Source of the DNA: CAWIUB01 sp963839175
GTDB taxonomy: Bacteria > Actinomycetota > Actinomycetes > Mycobacteriales > Jatrophihabitantaceae
NCBI GenBank assembly: GCA_963839175.1
Contig: CAWIUB010000005.1
Span: 1-55,704 of the forward strand
Reading direction: 5' to 3'
Length of the DNA: 55,704 nt
Both the position numbers and the translations under genes were made by a program. Under the pieces are notes generated by a model. That model made no database searches. It had not been told where the DNA came from and was given only the letters and a program-made list of their open reading frames with translations. Shown here piece by piece: positions 54,273 through 55,704 of this stretch (positions within the stretch are counted from its first letter, which is position 1; the number at the start of each line of letters is the position of its first letter).

Positions 54273-54318
54273 ATCTTGAGGGTGAGGTCGAGGCCCGGGT
54301 CAAGAAAAGCCTCAAGAT
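54273..54318. repeat. 9-bp inverted repeat between glnA and the amidotransferase gene
   Basis: ATCTTGAGG (54273-54281) and CCTCAAGAT (54310-54318) form a perfect 9-bp inverted pair with 28 bases between. It lies downstream of glnA on the minus strand and could be an attenuator, a processing stem or a regulator site. It lacks a T-run. Confidence 0.45.
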
Positions 54319-54364
54319 TGCGCCGGAAGGGCGGCGTTGAGGCGGCAACGCGGCCACGGCGCAG

Positions 54365-55704
54365 CTACAGCGAGGGCAGGTAGCGCCGCAACTCGAACGG
54401 CGTGACCTCGGCTCGGTAGTCGATCCACTCGGCGCGTTTGTTGCGTAGGAAGAAGTCGAAGACGTGTTCACCGAGCGTCTGCGCGACCAGCTCCGACTCC
54501 TCCATGACCCGCAACGCCTCGTCGAGGTTGTGCGGCAGCTCGTCGAACCCGAGGGCCCGCCGCTCGGTGTCCGATAGCGCCCACACGTCGTCGGTCGTGC
54601 CAGGTGGCAGCTCGTACCCCTCCTCGATGCCCTTCATGCCGGCCGCGAGCAGCACGGCGAAGGCCAGGTACGGGTTGCAGGCCGGGTCGGGCGAGCGGAT
54701 CTCCACCCGCGTCGCGTTGGCCTTGCCCGGCTTGTACATCGGCACCCGCACCAACGCAGAACGGTTCGCGTGCCCCCAGCAGACGAAGGTGGGCGCCTCG
54801 ACCAACTCGCCCGGCGCCGCGTACCCGAACAGCCGCTTGTAGGAGTTCACCCACTGGTTGGTCACGGCAGTGATCTCCCGGGCATGCCGCAGCAGCCCGG
54901 CGATGAACGCCCGCGCCGTCTTGGACAGATTGAACTCGTCCGACGGGTCGTGGAACGCGTTGTGGTCGCCCTCGAAGAGCGAGACGTGGGTGTGCATGCC
55001 GCTGCCCGGACGGTGCCGGAACGGCTTCGGCATGAACGTGGCGTGGCTGCCCTGCGAGACGGCGACCTCCTTGATCACGTGCCGGAACGTCATGATGTTG
55101 TCGGCCATCGACAGCGCGTCCGCGTAGCGCAGGTCGATCTCCTGTTGCCCCGGCGCGACCTCGTGGTGGCTGAACTCCACCGAGATGCCTAGCTCCTCGA
55201 GCGCGGTGACCGCATCACGTCGGAACGAGTGCGTGCTGTCGTGGCTGGTCATGTCGAAGTAGCCACTCGTGTCGATTGGTTCCGGCTCGCTGCCGTCAGT
55301 TGGACGGTTCTTGAGCAGGAAGAACTCGATCTCAGGGTGGGTGTAGAACGTGAAGCCCCGCTCGGCCGCCCGGCTCAGCGCCCGGCGAAGGACGTAGCGC
55401 GGGTCGGCCCACGACGGCGACAGGTCCGGCATGGTGATGTCGCAGAACATCCGTGCGGAGTCGGCGGGCCGCCCATCCGACTCGGGCAGCACCTGGAAGG
55501 TGGCCGGGTCGGGGCGGGCGAGCATGTCGCTCTCGCTGGCCCTGGCGAAGCCCTCGATCGCCGAGCCGTCGAAGCCGATGCCCTCCTTGAACGCCCCGTC
55601 CAGCTCGGCCGGAGCGATCGCAACCGACTTCAGCGTGCCCAGCACATCGGTGAACCACAGCCGCACGAAGCGGATCTGGCGCTCTTCAAGCGTACGAAGG
55701 ACGA
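54365..55704 (-). CDS. glnA: Glutamine synthetase, type I (5' end outside window)
   Basis: The frame reaches the right edge: VLRTLEERQIRFVRLWFTDV precedes the first in-window GTG at 55666, so the true N-terminus is beyond it. Visible motifs: IEGFARASESDMLARPDPAT (metal/ammonium region), PEIEFFLLKN, HHEVAPGQQEIDLRYADALS, GSGMHTHVSLFEGDHNAF, and NRSALVRVPMYKPGKANATR with the catalytic Arg. The adenylylation-site NLYDLPP of GlnA1 is replaced by EEGYELPP. It makes glutamine from glutamate and ammonia. The paralogue type (GlnA2-like) is suggested by linkage to glnE. Confidence 0.94.
   Translation of the reverse strand, partial: VLRTLEERQIRFVRLWFTDVLGTLKSVAIAPAELDGAFKEGIGFDGSAIEGFARASESDMLARPDPATFQVLPESDGRPADSARMFCDITMPDLSPSWADPRYVLRRALSRAAERGFTFYTHPEIEFFLLKNRPTDGSEPEPIDTSGYFDMTSHDSTHSFRRDAVTALEELGISVEFSHHEVAPGQQEIDLRYADALSMADNIMTFRHVIKEVAVSQGSHATFMPKPFRHRPGSGMHTHVSLFEGDHNAFHDPSDEFNLSKTARAFIAGLLRHAREITAVTNQWVNSYKRLFGYAAPGELVEAPTFVCWGHANRSALVRVPMYKPGKANATRVEIRSPDPACNPYLAFAVLLAAGMKGIEEGYELPPGTTDDVWALSDTERRALGFDELPHNLDEALRVMEESELVAQTLGEHVFDFFLRNKRAEWIDYRAEVTPFELRRYLPSL

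Noticed and set aside
1..55704. CRISPR array
   Set aside because: No set of regularly spaced identical 24-40-bp repeats with unique spacers was seen; the ACCGTYG and hairpin repeats are too short or too few.

Overview
The window comes from a high-GC actinobacterial chromosome. Codon use is strongly G/C-ending, GTG starts and ATGA/GTGA gene overlaps are common, and the glnA / amidotransferase / glnE cluster, the DivIVA-like protein and an actinobacterial LexA box all fit. Species cannot be read from the sequence. The two ends look like ordinary chromosome. The middle, about 8-41 kb, is a stack of nested, mostly broken mobile elements with a few host genes between them.

Layout. 0-0.5 kb: 3' part of an FAD-dependent oxidoreductase. 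0.5-2.6 kb: a complete ISKra4-family insertion sequence with a divergent DUF6788-type partner. 2.6-7.7 kb: a frameshifted SnoaL-like gene, a winged-helix/ATPase/TPR regulator and an ABCG-type transporter. 8-9.7 kb: two decayed integrase-core transposases, one carrying a 163-bp MITE-like insertion. 9.7-12.7 kb: an MDR oxidoreductase, two small unknown genes (one under a perfect SOS box) and a truncated serine recombinase. 12.8-18.6 kb: a pSAM2-type integrase gene split by a 3.8-kb element encoding a tyrosine recombinase, an XRE-type protein and a recombinase-like protein with seven tandem zinc ribbons; a PIN-type toxin-antitoxin pair follows. 18.7-22.6 kb: IS1595 and IS21. 23-26.2 kb: host-like genes (DivIVA-like, PRC-barrel, TenA). 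26.4-29.9 kb: a recombinase-in-trio (RIT) element whose middle gene is broken by a frameshift and a palindromic insert. 29.9-37.5 kb: ISL3 remnant, an IS1380 gene split by a Tn554-like tnpA-tnpB element, and an IS110 element with a possible bridge-RNA leader. 37.8-42.3 kb: an unrecognised 418-residue protein, IS1634, and an unrecognised two-gene pair that includes a membrane-anchored protein. 43-47.4 kb: PLP decarboxylase, MFS exporter and ECF sigma factor. 47.6-49.4 kb: a VapBC-like pair between two gene remnants. 49.4-55.7 kb: PAP2/AUR1-like membrane protein, glnE, class-I amidotransferase and glnA (5' end outside the window).

Functional themes. The right end is nitrogen control: GlnE adenylylates glutamine synthetase, and a glutamine synthetase paralogue lies in the same operon. 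The MFS exporter and the sigma factor overlap and are probably one operon. The most notable content is recombination biology. Eight tyrosine-recombinase-type coding regions from four systems sit within 23 kb, and two of these genes are themselves interrupted at or just after the conserved HDLRH catalytic motif. In several cases removing the inserted DNA restores the interrupted reading frame on paper, so insertion boundaries can be placed to within a few bases. Several broken genes differ from their expected frame by one base, two of them in G or T runs, so some apparent decay could be sequencing error.
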